Assembly (NCBI RefSeq): GCF_001613125.1
Contig: NZ_BDBT01000024.1
Span: 1 to 64,000 of the forward strand
DNA length: 64,000 nucleotides
Source: Nocardia shimofusensis NBRC 100134
GTDB taxonomy: Bacteria; Actinomycetota; Actinomycetes; Mycobacteriales; Mycobacteriaceae
Reading direction: 5' to 3'
In this document: in pieces, positions 24,853 through 33,010 of the stretch
How positions within the stretch are numbered: the first letter of the stretch is position 1
Layout: each line of letters starts with the position of its first letter
Translations under genes and position numbers: made by a program
Notes under the pieces: model-generated
Database searches by the model: none
What the model saw: the letters and a program-made list of their open reading frames with translations, nothing else
What the model was told of the DNA's origin: nothing

Positions 24853-25722
24853 TCACTGTCCTTCGAATCCGGTGCGCCAGGAAAGGAACCGACGCTCGAG
24901 CAGCCGCACCACCAGGTCGCTGAGCAGGCCGAGGATCGCGTAGATGACCAGCACCAGGAAGATCTGGTCGGTCCGCAGGAACTCCTTGGCGTCGTTCATG
25001 AGGAAGCCCAATCCCACCGGGGTGGTCTGCATCTCGGCCACCACCAGCGCCAGCCAGCCGATACCGAGCGCCTGACGCAGACCGACGAAGATCTGTGGCA
25101 GCGCGCCGGGCAGGATGATCCGGGTGGTCAGCTCGAATCTGTTGAGTCCCAGCGACTGCGCGGCCTCCACGAGTCGCCGGTCCACCGAGCGGATGCCCGC
25201 GAAGACGTTGAGGTAGATCGGGAAGATCGGCGCGACGGCGATCAGGGCGATCTTGAACGAGTCGCCGATGCCGAACCAGATGATGAACACCGGCAGCAGG
25301 GCCAGTGCCGGCAGCATGCGCAGTGCCTGGACCGGCGCGTTGATCAGGTCCTCGCCGGTGCGGAACAGCCCGGCCAGCACTCCGAGCAGCAGACCGGCGC
25401 TGATGCCGATCGCCAGGCCGGTGCCCACCCGGCCTGCCGAGGCGCCGAGATGGCGCCACAGCTCCCCGGAGGCGATCAGATCCCAGCCGGCCTCGACGAC
25501 CTCGGTGGGCGCGGGCGTGGTCGCGCCGAGCCAGCCTCGCGCGCCCAGTTGCCACACCACCAGTACGAGCACGAGACCCGCCGACTTGCGGGCCAGGTCG
25601 GTGGCCCGGCGCAGGACTGCGGAGCGGGTCGGCGTCGCGGGGACGGGGCGGGTCGGCGTCTCTGGGGCGAGGCCGGTCGGTGCGCCGGCGGGCGCGGCGA
25701 CCGGATCCAATTGGAGTGTCAT
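24853..25722 (-). CDS. ABC transporter permease, SsuC/TauC-like
   Basis: A 289-residue inner-membrane permease of the BPD_transp_1 family. After a Pro/Thr-rich cytosolic leader there are about six membrane segments (SAGLVLVLVVWQLGARGW, AIGISAGLLLGVLAGLF, ALALLPVFIIWFGIG). The EAA loop that contacts the ATPase is seen as EAAQSLGLNRFELTTRIILP. First gene of the five-gene operon permease, ATPase, flavoprotein, ferredoxin, binding protein. The 163 bases upstream, shared with the sirtuin 3' end, include an AT-richer patch around 25740-25760 that may be the promoter. Confidence 0.92.
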   Translation of the reverse strand: MTLQLDPVAAPAGAPTGLAPETPTRPVPATPTRSAVLRRATDLARKSAGLVLVLVVWQLGARGWLGATTPAPTEVVEAGWDLIASGELWRHLGASAGRVGTGLAIGISAGLLLGVLAGLFRTGEDLINAPVQALRMLPALALLPVFIIWFGIGDSFKIALIAVAPIFPIYLNVFAGIRSVDRRLVEAAQSLGLNRFELTTRIILPGALPQIFVGLRQALGIGWLALVVAEMQTTPVGLGFLMNDAKEFLRTDQIFLVLVIYAILGLLSDLVVRLLERRFLSWRTGFEGQ

Positions 25723-25885
25723 GCGGCAACGGTCCTAACACGAGAGTTCCCGTGATCAAGTTAGGACCGATGCCGCGTGGCGAACATGTTTGCGATCAGT
25801 GCGATTCGGAGGGATACCGGATCGGGGCCGATGCGCGATCCTGCCGCATGAGGGGTGCGCGGCGGTGGCCCGGCCAGCCGGATGC

Positions 25886-26815
25886 TCAGACCGAGGTGCG
25901 CAGGCAGTGCGCGGCGAAGGCCTGCAGGACCGGGGAGCAGCCGGCGTCCAGGCGGAGTGTGGCTGTCTCGTCGCCGCGGGTGGGGCCGCGGTTGACGATC
26001 GCCACCGGCAGGCCGCGGCGGGCGGCGTGGCGCACGAAGCGGCGGCCGGACATCACGGTGAGCGAGGAGCCGGCGACCAGCAGGGCCTCGGAATCGTCGA
26101 CCAGGGCGAAGGCTTCGGCGACGCGCTCCTTCGGGACGTTCTCCCCGAAGTACACGATGTCGGGCTTGAGCATGCCGCCGCAGCGCGGGCAGCCGACCAT
26201 GTGGAAAGCGTCGGTGTCGTCCACCACGGCGTCGGCGTCGGGCGCGACTTCGATGCCGGTGGCGTGTGCCGCGGCCGCGAAACCGGGGTTGGCCTGTTCG
26301 AGCAGATCGGCCAGGGCCATGCGCGACATCAAGGCCTCGCACCCGAGGCAGCGCACCCGCGCGTAGGTGCCGTGCAGGTCGACGACCCGCCTGCTGCCGG
26401 CTTTGGTGTGCAGCAGATCCACATTCTGGGTGATGACGCCGGTGACCACGCCGAGGCGCTCCAGGGTCGCCAGTGCGCGATGGCCGGGATTGGGCCGGGC
26501 GGCGTCCATGCTGCGCCAGCCGATGTGGTTGCGGGCCCAATAGCGCCGACGGAACACCGGATCGCCGACGAACTGCTGGTAGGTCATGGGGTTGCGAGGC
26601 GGGGAGTCCGGGCCGCGGTAGTCGGGGATGCCGCTGTCGGTGGACATGCCGGCGCCGGTCAGTACGGCGACCCGTCTGCCCGCGAGGAGGTCGGCCAGTC
26701 GCGCGGCATCGCCGTCGGGAACGGGGGCGGTGCCTGGTGCCGTAGCGGCCGCGGCAAGGGTGCCGCGGCCGGGCGGCGAAGCGAACTGCCCCGGTAGACG
26801 AGTGTGCTGCGCCAT
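25886..26815 (-). CDS. SIR2 family NAD-dependent protein deacylase
   Basis: A 309-residue sirtuin. NAD-binding motifs are GAGMSTDSGIPDYRG and TQNVDLLH, the catalytic His is in LHGTYARV, and the zinc module has CLGC and CPRCGG. It also has the family-typical PDIVYFGENVP and VAGSSLTV. The start MAQHTRL at 26815 follows a short Ala-rich leader before the domain. The variable insert between the two Cys pairs, about 55 residues, is longer than in many bacterial sirtuins. No evident operon partners. Confidence 0.92.
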   Translation of the reverse strand: MAQHTRLPGQFASPPGRGTLAAAATAPGTAPVPDGDAARLADLLAGRRVAVLTGAGMSTDSGIPDYRGPDSPPRNPMTYQQFVGDPVFRRRYWARNHIGWRSMDAARPNPGHRALATLERLGVVTGVITQNVDLLHTKAGSRRVVDLHGTYARVRCLGCEALMSRMALADLLEQANPGFAAAAHATGIEVAPDADAVVDDTDAFHMVGCPRCGGMLKPDIVYFGENVPKERVAEAFALVDDSEALLVAGSSLTVMSGRRFVRHAARRGLPVAIVNRGPTRGDETATLRLDAGCSPVLQAFAAHCLRTSV

Positions 26816-26976
26816 GAGACGAGGGTACCGAGACGACGGCGACCGGCCGCGCACGCCGGTCGCGGGCCGGTCGCGCTTGCTCGGGGGGGCGCCTTCGCCG
26901 GTACCACGGCCGGCTGGGTCGCCCGGATCGCGGGCGCCGCGATCACCGTGCTCGCCGGCGGCGCCTGTGTCGCCGG

Positions 26977-27498
26977 TCAGTTGCGCAGCAGCAGGACCAC
27001 GCCCGCCAGCACCAGACCGAGCACGATGCAGCCGAGACCGGTGGTCAGCCGCGGATGGCGCAACGCGGGGACGGCGCCGTCCACCGCGAGCCGCCCGGCG
27101 CCGGTGAGCGCCAGTGCGGCGCCGCCGACGGCGAGCACCGTCTCGTACTCGATGCCGCCGATGTAGCCGCTACCCCATTTCACGGAGATGGCGTTGATCA
27201 TCGTGCCCATGATCGCGGCACCCGCCAGCGGAGTGAGCACACCGAGCGCCAGCGCCAGACCGCCGAAGGTCTCGGTGACGGCGGTGACGATCGCGAAGAA
27301 TTCGGGGGCCGGATACCCCATGGAGGTGAGCATGCCCTCGGTGCCTTCGAGACCGGGGCCGTCGAACCAGCCGAAGAGCTTCTGCGAGCCGTGCGCGGCC
27401 ATCGTCAGGCCGATACCGAGTCGCAGCAGGAGCAGGCCGACATCGATGCCTGCCGTCGAGAGTACGGGGGTGGTGCGGGTGGTGGTTGCGGTCGTCAT
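26977..27498 (-). CDS. DoxX family membrane protein
   Basis: A 173-residue DoxX protein with four hydrophobic segments: LLLLRLGIGLTMAAHGSQKL, FGGLALALGVLTPLAGAAIM, VLAVGGAALALTGAGRLAV and TGLGCIVLGLVLAGVVLLL. In some bacteria DoxX partners quinone or sulfur metabolism, but most members are uncharacterised. It lies 27 bases downstream of the extradiol dioxygenase gene and is likely in the same MarR-controlled operon. Confidence 0.88.
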   Translation of the reverse strand: MTTATTTRTTPVLSTAGIDVGLLLLRLGIGLTMAAHGSQKLFGWFDGPGLEGTEGMLTSMGYPAPEFFAIVTAVTETFGGLALALGVLTPLAGAAIMGTMINAISVKWGSGYIGGIEYETVLAVGGAALALTGAGRLAVDGAVPALRHPRLTTGLGCIVLGLVLAGVVLLLRN

Positions 27499-27525
27499 GC
27501 CCGTGTCCTGTCGTCGCGGAGTGGT

Positions 27526-28308
27526 TCAGCCGAGTTGGATGGAGCGTCGTGCCATGCCGTGCCAATATCCGTCGATCACCGTGCGCAACGTGTCGAGATC
27601 ATTCTCGCCCGCACCGAGGCTGACGAACAGTGGTGCGAAGTGTTCGGTGCGTGGATGGGCGAGCCGCGCGGCGGGTGCCTTGCGCTCGAAGTCGAGCAGG
27701 GCGTCGATGTCGCGGTCGGCCAGCGCGTGCTCGCCCCAGTCGTCGAACTCGGCGGTGAAGGTGTGCACGTGCCGGTCGTCGTCGGTGAGGGCGCGCAGAT
27801 TGTGGGTCCAGAAGCCGCTGCCGACGATGAGGACGCCCTCTTCGCGCAGCGGGGCGAGCCTTCGCCCGATCTCGAACAGGTCCATCGGGTCCAGCGTCGG
27901 CAGCGACAGCTGCAGGACCGGCACGTCGGCATCGGGATACATCTGGGTGAGCGGCACATAGGCGCCGTGGTCGAGCCCTCGCTCCGGTGCCTGGGCGACG
28001 CCGTCGCCGAGCAGGCCCCGAACCTTCGCGGCCAGCTCCGGGGCGCCGGGCGCCGGATAGAGAACCTCGTAGTAGCGCTGCGGGAAGCCCCAGAAGTCGT
28101 ACACCAGGGGCACGGTGGTGGTCGCGCCCACGGAGATCGGGGCGGCTTCCCAGTGCGCCGAGACGATCAGGACCGCGCTCGGCTTCGGCAGGTTCCCGGC
28201 CCAGGCGGCGAGTTCGGCGGGCCAGCGCGCGTGGTCTACGAGCGGCGGGGCGCCGTGGGAGAGGAACAGGACCGGCATGCGGCCGGTGGTCGTCGTCGTG
28301 TCGGGCAT
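27526..28308 (-). CDS. Class III extradiol dioxygenase, DODA/LigB-type
   Basis: A 260-residue member of the LigB-like 4,5-DOPA extradiol dioxygenase family (YgiD group). Predicted metal ligands and catalytic His residues are seen in LSHGAPP, VSAHWE, GLDHGAYVPL and HPRTEHFAP. The enzymes cleave catechols with non-heme iron, or zinc in some plant and bacterial members. The gene is divergent from a MarR gene over a region holding two perfect palindromes, so it is probably repressed by that MarR and induced by an aromatic or quinone compound (inference). Confidence 0.9.
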   Translation of the reverse strand: MPDTTTTTGRMPVLFLSHGAPPLVDHARWPAELAAWAGNLPKPSAVLIVSAHWEAAPISVGATTTVPLVYDFWGFPQRYYEVLYPAPGAPELAAKVRGLLGDGVAQAPERGLDHGAYVPLTQMYPDADVPVLQLSLPTLDPMDLFEIGRRLAPLREEGVLIVGSGFWTHNLRALTDDDRHVHTFTAEFDDWGEHALADRDIDALLDFERKAPAARLAHPRTEHFAPLFVSLGAGENDLDTLRTVIDGYWHGMARRSIQLG

Positions 28309-28373
28309 GGGATCAGTCCTTTCGGGCCTGTGAGGGACCTCGCCGACTGGGATGGGCGTCGAGTCGGCAACTT

Positions 28374-28387
28374 GTTCAAATTTGAAC
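28374..28387. promoter_or_regulatory. Candidate MarR operator 1 (perfect 14-bp palindrome)
   Basis: GTTCAAATTTGAAC is a perfect palindrome in the divergent region between the dioxygenase and MarR genes, nearer the dioxygenase side. It shares the half-site GTTC.AA with the second palindrome 38 bases away, centre to centre. Confidence 0.72.
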
Positions 28388-28411
28388 TATCAGGCTCGAG
28401 CATACCGGTTG

Positions 28412-28425
28412 GTTCGAATTCGAAC
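28412..28425. promoter_or_regulatory. Candidate MarR operator 2 (perfect 14-bp palindrome)
   Basis: GTTCGAATTCGAAC is a perfect palindrome 21 bases before the marR GTG start. Together with the first palindrome it gives a shared consensus GTTCRAATTYGAAC. Its position next to the marR start fits autorepression. Confidence 0.72.
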
Positions 28426-28446
28426 AATGTGACGTAGGGTGAACGG

Positions 28447-28911
28447 GTGGCCGAGACACGGTGGCTCGATACCGGGGAGATGCGCGTCTGGGAGGTCTTC
28501 CTCGCGGCGGGGGCGCTGGTAGACCGCGAGATCGAACGACACCTCGAATCCGAGGGGTTGTCCCACACCCAGTACGAGACGCTCGTCCGGCTGTCCGCGG
28601 CGCCGCAGGGCAGACTGCGGATGACCGAACTGGCCGAAGCGCTCTACACCTCCAAGAGCGGGCTCAGCTATCAGATCGGCAGGCTGGAGAAGGCCGGGCT
28701 CGTCCGGCGCGCGGCGGACGATGCCGACGCTCGCGGGGTCGTCGCCGTCCTGACGCCCGCCGGGCGGGAGCGGCTCGCCCGGATCGCACCCGGTCACGTC
28801 GCCACCGTGCGTCGTGCGCTCATCGATGTGCTGAGCGATGAGCAGCGCCGCGCCATCGCCGACGGACTCGGTGCGGTGGTCGCGCGGTTGAGCGGACCCA
28901 CGCGCGGTTGA
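28447..28911 (+). CDS. MarR family transcriptional regulator
   Basis: A 154-residue winged-helix repressor. The recognition region is LRMTELAEALYTSKSGLSYQIGRLEKAGLV, split here as MTELAEALYTSKSGLSYQI and GRLEKAGLV, followed by the wing with DDADARGVVAVLT. The C-terminal helix closes the dimer interface. It has a GTG start, is divergent from the dioxygenase-doxX operon, and is the obvious candidate to bind the two palindromes. Confidence 0.9.
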   Translation: MAETRWLDTGEMRVWEVFLAAGALVDREIERHLESEGLSHTQYETLVRLSAAPQGRLRMTELAEALYTSKSGLSYQIGRLEKAGLVRRAADDADARGVVAVLTPAGRERLARIAPGHVATVRRALIDVLSDEQRRAIADGLGAVVARLSGPTRG

Positions 28912-29026
28912 CTCGCACGCACGGGTGAGCGGCCAGGTCGGTCGGCTGCGGGCGCGCCGGGGAAATTACGGACCCGGGAATGCCGGAGTCGGGAAATGCT
29001 GGAGGGCGGGAGTGCCGGAGGGCGGG

Positions 29027-29073
29027 AGTGCCGGAGGGCGGGTGAGCATTCGGCTCACCCGCCCTCCGGCACT
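29027..29073. terminator. Perfect 21-bp inverted repeat, bidirectional terminator
   Basis: Arms at 29027-29047 and 29053-29073 are perfectly complementary over 21 bases with a 5-base loop (ATTCG). It sits between the convergent marR and SDR genes. The left arm overlaps a short tandem repeat of a 17-mer ending in GGAGGGCGGGAGTGCC that begins near 28998, so the hairpin may have grown from repeat slippage. Confidence 0.78.
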
Positions 29074-29135
29074 CGGCGATATCCGGCGGAGTCGATCCCG
29101 ACGTCAGCCGCGGTTCAGCGGAGGTGCGGCGTGAT

Positions 29136-29888
29136 TCACGCCCGCCAGAGCTGATCGCCCGCGCGCGAGAGCACGATGTTGGGCACCACGGCATTACGCG
29201 AGAGCCGGGTGATCGCCAGCACCATCTCCGCGACATCGCCGGTGGTCAGCATGGCCGAGCGAGCCAGCTCGTCGCGCTTCCACGCGGTCATGTCGGTGTC
29301 CACGTAGCCGGGGGAGATCGCGGTGGCGCTCACGCCGCCCGCCGACTCCTCCAGCGACACCGTCTCGCACAGCGAGACCAGCGCCGCCTTCGTGGCCCCG
29401 TAGGCGGCCAGCCCCGCCTCGCCCACCACGCCGGTGATCGAGGCCAGCGCGATGATCTTGGCGCCGCGGACGGCGTCCTCGGCCGCGCTCTTGCGCAGCA
29501 GCGGGATGGCGGCCTGGATGAGGGTGATCGGCGCCCGGAAATTGACGTCGAGCATGCGCTCGTAGGTCTTGGCGGGCATGTCCGCGACCGTGCCCGCCGT
29601 GCCGGTGCCCGCGCTGAGCACCAGCGCGTTCAGCCCGCCGAACCGGTCGCCGTGCGCGGCGGCCAGCGCCCGCACCTCGTCCAGATCGTTCATCCGCGCG
29701 ACCACCGGCTGCACCTCGACGCCGTGTTCGGCGCGCAGGCTCTCGGCGGTCTGCTCGAGCGTCTCGGCGGTGCGCGCGGCGATCGTCAGGTGGTAGCCCT
29801 CGGCGGCCAGCCGGTTCGCGACCTCCGCGCCGATGCCGCGCGAGCCGCCGGTGACCAGCGCCGAGCGTGTCGGCTGTGCCTGCGTCAT
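29136..29888 (-). CDS. Short-chain dehydrogenase/reductase
   Basis: A 250-residue classical SDR. Cofactor motif TGGSRGIGAEVANRL, NAG-equivalent LSAGTGTAG, and catalytic Ser-Tyr-Lys in ASITGVVGEAGLAAYGATKA. The Arg following the glycine motif suggests NADP preference. The ATG overlaps the thiolase stop (ATGA), so the two enzymes are probably coupled, consistent with a beta-oxidation-like step such as hydroxyacyl oxidation. Substrate unknown. Confidence 0.9.
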   Translation of the reverse strand: MTQAQPTRSALVTGGSRGIGAEVANRLAAEGYHLTIAARTAETLEQTAESLRAEHGVEVQPVVARMNDLDEVRALAAAHGDRFGGLNALVLSAGTGTAGTVADMPAKTYERMLDVNFRAPITLIQAAIPLLRKSAAEDAVRGAKIIALASITGVVGEAGLAAYGATKAALVSLCETVSLEESAGGVSATAISPGYVDTDMTAWKRDELARSAMLTTGDVAEMVLAITRLSRNAVVPNIVLSRAGDQLWRA

Positions 29889-31054
29889 CAGAGGCGCTCG
29901 ATGATCGTGGCGTTGGCCAGGCCGCCCGCCTCGCACATGGTCTGCAGGCCGTAGCGGCCGCCGGTCTGCTCGAGGTGGTTGACCATGGTCGCCATGATGC
30001 GCAGGCCGGACGCGCCGAGCGGATGGCCCAGCGCGATCGCGCCGCCACGCGGGTTCAGCTTGGCCGGATCGGCGGCCAGTTCCTGCTGCCACACCAGCGG
30101 CACCGAGGCGAAAGCCTCGTTGACCTCGTAGACGTCGATGTCGTCGATGCCCAGATTCACCCGCTCGAGCGCCTTGCGGGTGGCGGGCACCACGGCGGTG
30201 AGCATCAGCAGCGGGTCGTCGCCGACCACCGAGAAGGAGTGGAAGCGGGCGCGCGGGGTCAGGCCCAGCTTCGCGGCGGCCTCCTCGCTCATGATGAGCG
30301 CGGCCGAGGCGCCGTCGGACAGCGGCGAGGAGTTGCCGGGGGTGATCGACCAATCGATCTCGGGGAACCGCGCCTGGAAGGCGTCGTCGGCGAAGGCGGG
30401 ACGCAGCCCGGCCAGCCCCTCGACGGTGGTGCTGGGCCGGATGGTCTCGTCGGCGGTCAGCGTGCCCGCGGCGACCAGCTCCTTGTCGAAACCTCCGGCG
30501 GCGGCGGTCTCGGCGGCCAGGCGATGCGAGCGCGCGGCGAATTCGTCGAGCGCGGCGCGGTCGAACTTCCAGCGCGCGGCGATGATCTCGGCGGCGATGC
30601 CCTGCTGGATCAGGCCGTCGGGGAAGCGGTGGGCGAGCGGGCCGCCGTTGGTGTCCTTGCCCTGGGCGTTGGAGAACATGGGCACCCGGCTCATCATCTC
30701 CACGCCGCAGGCGATCGCCACGTCGTAGGCGCCCGCGATGACGCCCTGGGCGGCGAAGTGCGCGGCCTGCTGGCTGGAGCCGCACTGGCGGTCCACCGTG
30801 GTGGCGGGCACGGTCTCCGGGAAGCCCGCCGCGAGCACGGCGGTGCGGGTGATGTTGAGCGCCTGTTCGCCGCTCTGGGTGACGCAACCGCCGATGACGT
30901 CGTCGACGACGGCGGGATCGAGGTCGTTGCGCGCGACGAGCTCGGCGAGCACGCCGGCGAGCAGCGTGGCGGGATGCACATCGGCGAGGCCGCCACCGGC
31001 CTTGCCCTTCCCGGACGGGGTGCGGACGATGTCCACGATGACGGCGGACCGCAT
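29888..31054 (-). CDS. Acetyl-CoA acetyltransferase / thiolase, FadA family
   Basis: A 388-residue thiolase. The nucleophilic Cys is in DRQCGSSQQA near residue 88, the catalytic His in GHPLGASGLR, and the C-terminal region has MCEAGGLANA in place of the usual CIGGG. Thiolases cleave or form beta-ketoacyl-CoA; this one resembles FadA5/FadA6-type steroid or fatty acid thiolases, but I cannot place it further. The ATG at 31054 follows GGAG at 6-nt spacing. Coupled to the SDR gene. Confidence 0.9.
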   Translation of the reverse strand: MRSAVIVDIVRTPSGKGKAGGGLADVHPATLLAGVLAELVARNDLDPAVVDDVIGGCVTQSGEQALNITRTAVLAAGFPETVPATTVDRQCGSSQQAAHFAAQGVIAGAYDVAIACGVEMMSRVPMFSNAQGKDTNGGPLAHRFPDGLIQQGIAAEIIAARWKFDRAALDEFAARSHRLAAETAAAGGFDKELVAAGTLTADETIRPSTTVEGLAGLRPAFADDAFQARFPEIDWSITPGNSSPLSDGASAALIMSEEAAAKLGLTPRARFHSFSVVGDDPLLMLTAVVPATRKALERVNLGIDDIDVYEVNEAFASVPLVWQQELAADPAKLNPRGGAIALGHPLGASGLRIMATMVNHLEQTGGRYGLQTMCEAGGLANATIIERL

Positions 31055-31203
31055 AGCTGGCTCCGATCGAAATAAGTGAATTCCCATTCGCAATTAAGTT
31101 AACACGGATTCGCCTCTGATCGTCCAGATCGGGCGGCCGTTGTGATCGATCGCGCCGCCGCGCAGCAGAATTGGAACGCGGCGGATCGGGCTAGGCTGGG
31201 CTG
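31055..31203. promoter_or_regulatory. Divergent AT-rich promoter region with a near-palindrome
   Basis: The 149 bases between the thiolase and PAP2-kinase genes contain an AT-rich patch at 31066-31105. Within it GTGAAT TCCC ATTCGC (31076-31091) is a palindrome with one mismatch, placed where a repressor could block the thiolase promoter. The regulator is unknown. Confidence 0.4.
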
Positions 31204-32784
31204 ATGCAGTTCGAGCGGGCGTCGCGCCGGTCACCGCGGACGCCGAGGCGATTTCGCCGGGTGACTCGCACCCAGGCCCGGACCCGAGGGCTCGCCGGCT
31301 CCCTCGACCGGCATCTGGTGGCGCGCAGTGCGCGGCTGCGCCCCACCCCTGCCGATCAGGCGCTGCGCGCACTGAGTACCGGTGCGAACTACAACCGGCT
31401 CTGGCTCGGCTTCGGCGCGGCCATGCTGCTGCTCGGCAAGGGGCCCGTTCGCCGCGCGGGCGTGCGCGGGCTGCTCGCGGTCGGCTTGGCAAGCGGCGTG
31501 GCCAACGGCGTGGCCAAGCCGCTGTTCCCGCGCAGGCGACCGCCGGACGAATCGGTGCCGTTCGTGCGCAGACTGGTCACGCCGCCGGTGTCGTCCTCGT
31601 TCCCGTCCGGGCACGCGGCCTCCGCGGCCGCGTTCGTCACCGGGGTCGCGCTGGAGAGCCCGGCCACGGCGGTGGCCCTCGCGCCGGTCGCCGCCGCCGT
31701 CGGCTATTCGCGGGTGCACATCGGCGTGCACTGGCCCTCCGACGTGGCCGCGGGCGCGCTGCTCGGGGCCGGGGTGGCGCTGGGCACGCGCCGATGGTGG
31801 GCGCTGCGGCCCGACGAGCCCGCGCTGGTCGGGGAGACCGAGACCGTCGACCCGCTGCCGCACGGCAGGGGGCTGCTGCTGGTCGCCAACGTGTTGTCCG
31901 GCAGCGGCGCCGCCGAGGAGGTGCTCGCCGAAGTGCGGGCCGCGCTGCCCGCCGCCCGCATCCTGCCGCTGGATCACGAACGCACCCTCGACGAGCAGAT
32001 CGCCGAACACCTGGGTTCCGGCGAGGTGCGCGCGCTCGGCGTCCTCGGCGGTGACGGCACGGTCTCCGGCCTCGCCGAAATCGCTGTGCGTGAACAACTT
32101 CCGCTCGCCGTGTTCGCCGGGGGCACGCTCAACCACTTCGCCAAGGACGCGGCTGTCGAGGACGTCGCCCACACCGCGAGCGCACTGGACGCCGGCGCGG
32201 TGGCGCAGGTCGACGTCGCCGCGGTCGATCTCGACGGCGAGGGGGAGCGGGTGTTCGTCAACACCGCCAGTCTCGGCGGCTATCCGGACTTCGTGCACCT
32301 GCGCGAGCGCTGGGAGCACCGGATCGGGAAATGGCCCGCCGCGGGCATCGCCATGGTGCGGGTGCTGCTGCGTGCCCAGCCGTTGCACGCGGTCGTCGAC
32401 GGCGTACCGGTGGCGCTGTGGATGCTGTTCGTCGGCAACGGGAGCTACAGCCCGGCCGACCAGATCCCCATGTCCCGCCCGGAACTGCACCGGGGCGTCA
32501 TCGACGTGCGCTACCTGCGCGCCGATGTGGCCTTCTCGCGCACCCGGCTGGTGTGGGCCACCCTCACCGGGACCCTGGCCGAGTCCGCGACCTACGTCCG
32601 GCGCGCCACCGACCGGCTGGACGTGCGGATCTCCAGCGGTCCGGTCTCGCTGGCCACCGACGGCGAAGTCGGCTATCGGGGTACCGAGTTCAGGTTCACC
32701 AGCAGGCCGGGCGCGCTGCGGATCTTCCGCGGCGCGAGCGGCCACATCGGCGGCGGCAGTGACGTCGGTGCGCGCGGTGACTGA
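31204..32784 (+). CDS. PAP2 phosphatase-diacylglycerol/sphingosine kinase fusion
   Basis: A 526-residue two-domain protein. Residues 50-200 form a membrane-bound type 2 phosphatidic acid phosphatase: KPLFPRRRP, SSSFPSGHAAS and SRVHIGVHWPSD are the three signature motifs, with several hydrophobic helices. Residues 215-510 form a lipid kinase catalytic domain with GVLGGDGTVSG and FAGGTLNHFAKD. Having a lipid phosphate phosphatase and a lipid kinase in one chain is seen in other Actinobacteria; the substrate pair is not known. Confidence 0.9.
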   Translation: MQFERASRRSPRTPRRFRRVTRTQARTRGLAGSLDRHLVARSARLRPTPADQALRALSTGANYNRLWLGFGAAMLLLGKGPVRRAGVRGLLAVGLASGVANGVAKPLFPRRRPPDESVPFVRRLVTPPVSSSFPSGHAASAAAFVTGVALESPATAVALAPVAAAVGYSRVHIGVHWPSDVAAGALLGAGVALGTRRWWALRPDEPALVGETETVDPLPHGRGLLLVANVLSGSGAAEEVLAEVRAALPAARILPLDHERTLDEQIAEHLGSGEVRALGVLGGDGTVSGLAEIAVREQLPLAVFAGGTLNHFAKDAAVEDVAHTASALDAGAVAQVDVAAVDLDGEGERVFVNTASLGGYPDFVHLRERWEHRIGKWPAAGIAMVRVLLRAQPLHAVVDGVPVALWMLFVGNGSYSPADQIPMSRPELHRGVIDVRYLRADVAFSRTRLVWATLTGTLAESATYVRRATDRLDVRISSGPVSLATDGEVGYRGTEFRFTSRPGALRIFRGASGHIGGGSDVGARGD

Positions 32785-32866
32785 ACGGACCGCTCTTCCC
32801 GGATGATCGCGGGCGCGTGATCGGAGCCGGTGCCGGGACCGTCGCGAAACCGCGAAAACCGCGGCG

Positions 32867-33010
32867 TCCACGCGATTTATCGGGTCCGATGCGATCGCCC
32901 GGACGGCCTTCGGCGACGATGTGATCGACCATTATCGCAATGCCGCTCGGGTGGAGCTCGACGCATTCGACGCGGTCGTAACCGACTGGGAGCGCACACG
33001 TGGCTTCGAA
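32867..33010 (+). pseudogene. C-terminal remnant of a glutamine synthetase family protein
   Basis: The frame starting near 32867 reads FIGSDAIARTAFGDDVIDHY, then RVELDAFDAVVTDWERTRGF and ERL. This matches the C-terminal end of GlnA-type glutamine synthetase-like enzymes used for gamma-glutamylation of polyamines or amines. The rest of the gene is missing upstream, where the PAP2-kinase gene ends. The frame also lacks the usual stop and runs on into the PuuD gene in another frame. GlnA-like and PuuD genes are often adjacent, so this is likely a deleted operon partner. Confidence 0.65.
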
